A DNA stretch of 8,111 bases, taken from positions 1 to 8,111 of the forward strand of contig JBBDTC010000102.1 in NCBI GenBank assembly GCA_040904625.1, in the 5' to 3' direction. The DNA comes from JACKNG01 sp040904625 (GTDB taxonomy: Bacteria; Pseudomonadota; Gammaproteobacteria; Ga0077536). The translations under genes and the position numbers were made by a program. Below, in pieces: positions 7,357 to 8,111 of this stretch. The stretch's first letter is position 1. Each line of letters starts with the position of its first letter. The notes beneath the pieces were generated by a model, which had not been told where the DNA came from, ran no database searches, and was given only the letters and a program-made list of their open reading frames with translations.

Positions 7357-8111
7357 TCAAAGCCTGGACGCGGGGCTTGATTGGGCGCCCGGTTCGATGC
7401 CCTTGTCGATCGTTGGCGCGCCGCCGTCCAGGTCGAATTCGAGCGCCTGCAATTCGCGCACAGTATCGGCATCCAGTCCGCTGCTTGCAACGCGGTAGCT
7501 CGCGAACTGGCGGCGCAGGCCGTAGCGGCGCCGCAGCGCATCGAAGGCCGCACCGCGCGCGGGTGCCGGCAGGCCTGCGAGGTCCTGCATGCGTGCAGTA
7601 TGCGCGCCGAGATCGTAGCCGGCTTCTATGATTCCAGCGACACCGGCGGGCTCACAGGCCAGCGTCCCGGCCGTGTTCGCTTCGAGCAGTGCCGGCCAGT
7701 CTGGCCGCAGTCCCGACCAGGCGCTGAGTGCCGCATGCAGATCGGTGGCGGCGCGAACGCGGGCTTCCAGGGTGTGCCCCGCGATATGGGGGGTCGCCAG
7801 CCAGCTCCGAGGCAGCAACGCCGCGGCGATGTTGGGCTCGCCCTCCCAACAATCGAGTGCCGCGCGGAAATCGGGCTCATGTTCCAGCCGCTCGAGCAGC
7901 GCCGCTTCGTTCACCACCCCGCCACGCGCGGCGTTGATGAGCAGTGCATCGGGCGCCATCCGGGCCAGCGCGTAGCGGTCGATGAGATCCTGCGTCGGGT
8001 GCGGACCGCGCGCCGTCAATGGCACGTGCACGGTGACGACATCGCAGGTGAGCGCTTGTTCGAGTGACACGCTGGGCGCGCCGTCGAGGGCTGCGCCGAG
8101 CGGCGGATCGT
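7357..8111 (-). CDS. pdxB: Erythronate-4-phosphate dehydrogenase PdxB (5' end outside window)
   Basis: D-2-hydroxyacid dehydrogenase-family enzyme. It oxidises 4-phosphoerythronate to 2-oxo-3-hydroxy-4-phosphobutanoate in the DXP-dependent pyridoxal phosphate pathway. About 250 codons are present and the frame continues past the right edge; full PdxB is about 380 residues, so the N-terminal catalytic segment and the first part of the NAD-binding domain are missing. The visible part starts with DPP at the end of the second beta strand, where the nucleotide-contacting acidic residue is expected. Then come VTVHVPLT, LLINAARGGVVNEAALL (catalytic Arg), LDCWEGEPN (catalytic Glu) and TPHIAGHTLE (catalytic His). 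EGEP together with HIAGHTLEA is PdxB-like, and the C-terminal stretch of roughly 100 residues after it fits the PdxB dimerisation domain rather than SerA or GhrB. The final 15 or so residues are low-complexity and poorly conserved. The GTG at 8070 is internal, not the start. Confidence 0.92.
   Translation of the reverse strand, partial: DPPLGAALDGAPSVSLEQALTCDVVTVHVPLTARGPHPTQDLIDRYALARMAPDALLINAARGGVVNEAALLERLEHEPDFRAALDCWEGEPNIAAALLPRSWLATPHIAGHTLEARVRAATDLHAALSAWSGLRPDWPALLEANTAGTLACEPAGVAGIIEAGYDLGAHTARMQDLAGLPAPARGAAFDALRRRYGLRRQFASYRVASSGLDADTVRELQALEFDLDGGAPTIDKGIEPGAQSSPASRL

Noticed and set aside
7329..7553. N-terminal extension of purT to 7553
   Set aside because: The extra 75 residues are pdxB coding sequence read in another frame and are absent from the PurT family; the ATG at 7328 gives the family-like start.
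6567..7631. Plus-strand open frame of 354 codons opposite purT and pdxB
   Set aside because: Composition is rich in Arg, Gly, His and Asp with no family resemblance; it mirrors the codon pattern of purT and is a shadow frame.

Overview
This window holds nine protein genes, all on the minus strand, tightly packed and GC-rich. All are recognisable core-metabolism or envelope genes. In transcription order (right to left) they are pdxB (5' end outside the window), purT, gloA, mlaC, ibaG (a BolA-family gene), murA, hisG, hisD and hisC. I saw no tRNA, rRNA, insertion sequence, CRISPR array, phage gene or toxin-antitoxin pair.

The organism is most likely a high-GC gammaproteobacterium. PdxB-type erythronate-4-phosphate dehydrogenase and the order mlaC-ibaG-murA-hisG-hisD-hisC are typical of that class, and a similar arrangement is known in Pseudomonas. 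HisG is the short form that works with HisZ, which also fits. The genus cannot be fixed from this sequence.

Right part (about 5625-8111): pdxB (vitamin B6 synthesis) is followed after 28 bp by purT (formate-dependent purine step). After a 126-bp gap with a 15-bp palindrome comes gloA (glyoxalase I, methylglyoxal detoxification). Middle (about 4500-5624): a 211-bp gap with a plausible sigma70 promoter precedes mlaC (periplasmic phospholipid carrier), then ibaG and murA (first committed peptidoglycan step). Left part (83-3155): hisG, hisD and hisC form a partial histidine operon. hisG and hisD overlap by 8 bp and hisD and hisC are 24 bp apart. Two adjacent hairpins lie between murA and hisG. 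The left 82 bp lie downstream of hisC and contain no identifiable gene.

The likely unit mlaC-ibaG-murA-hisGDC links outer-membrane lipid transport, a BolA-family regulator or Fe-S factor, cell-wall precursor synthesis and histidine synthesis. The least usual feature is that mlaC stands apart from mlaFED and mlaB. I found no convincing undescribed system. The points worth a second look are this split of the mla locus, the hairpins at gene junctions, and start-site and coupling details.
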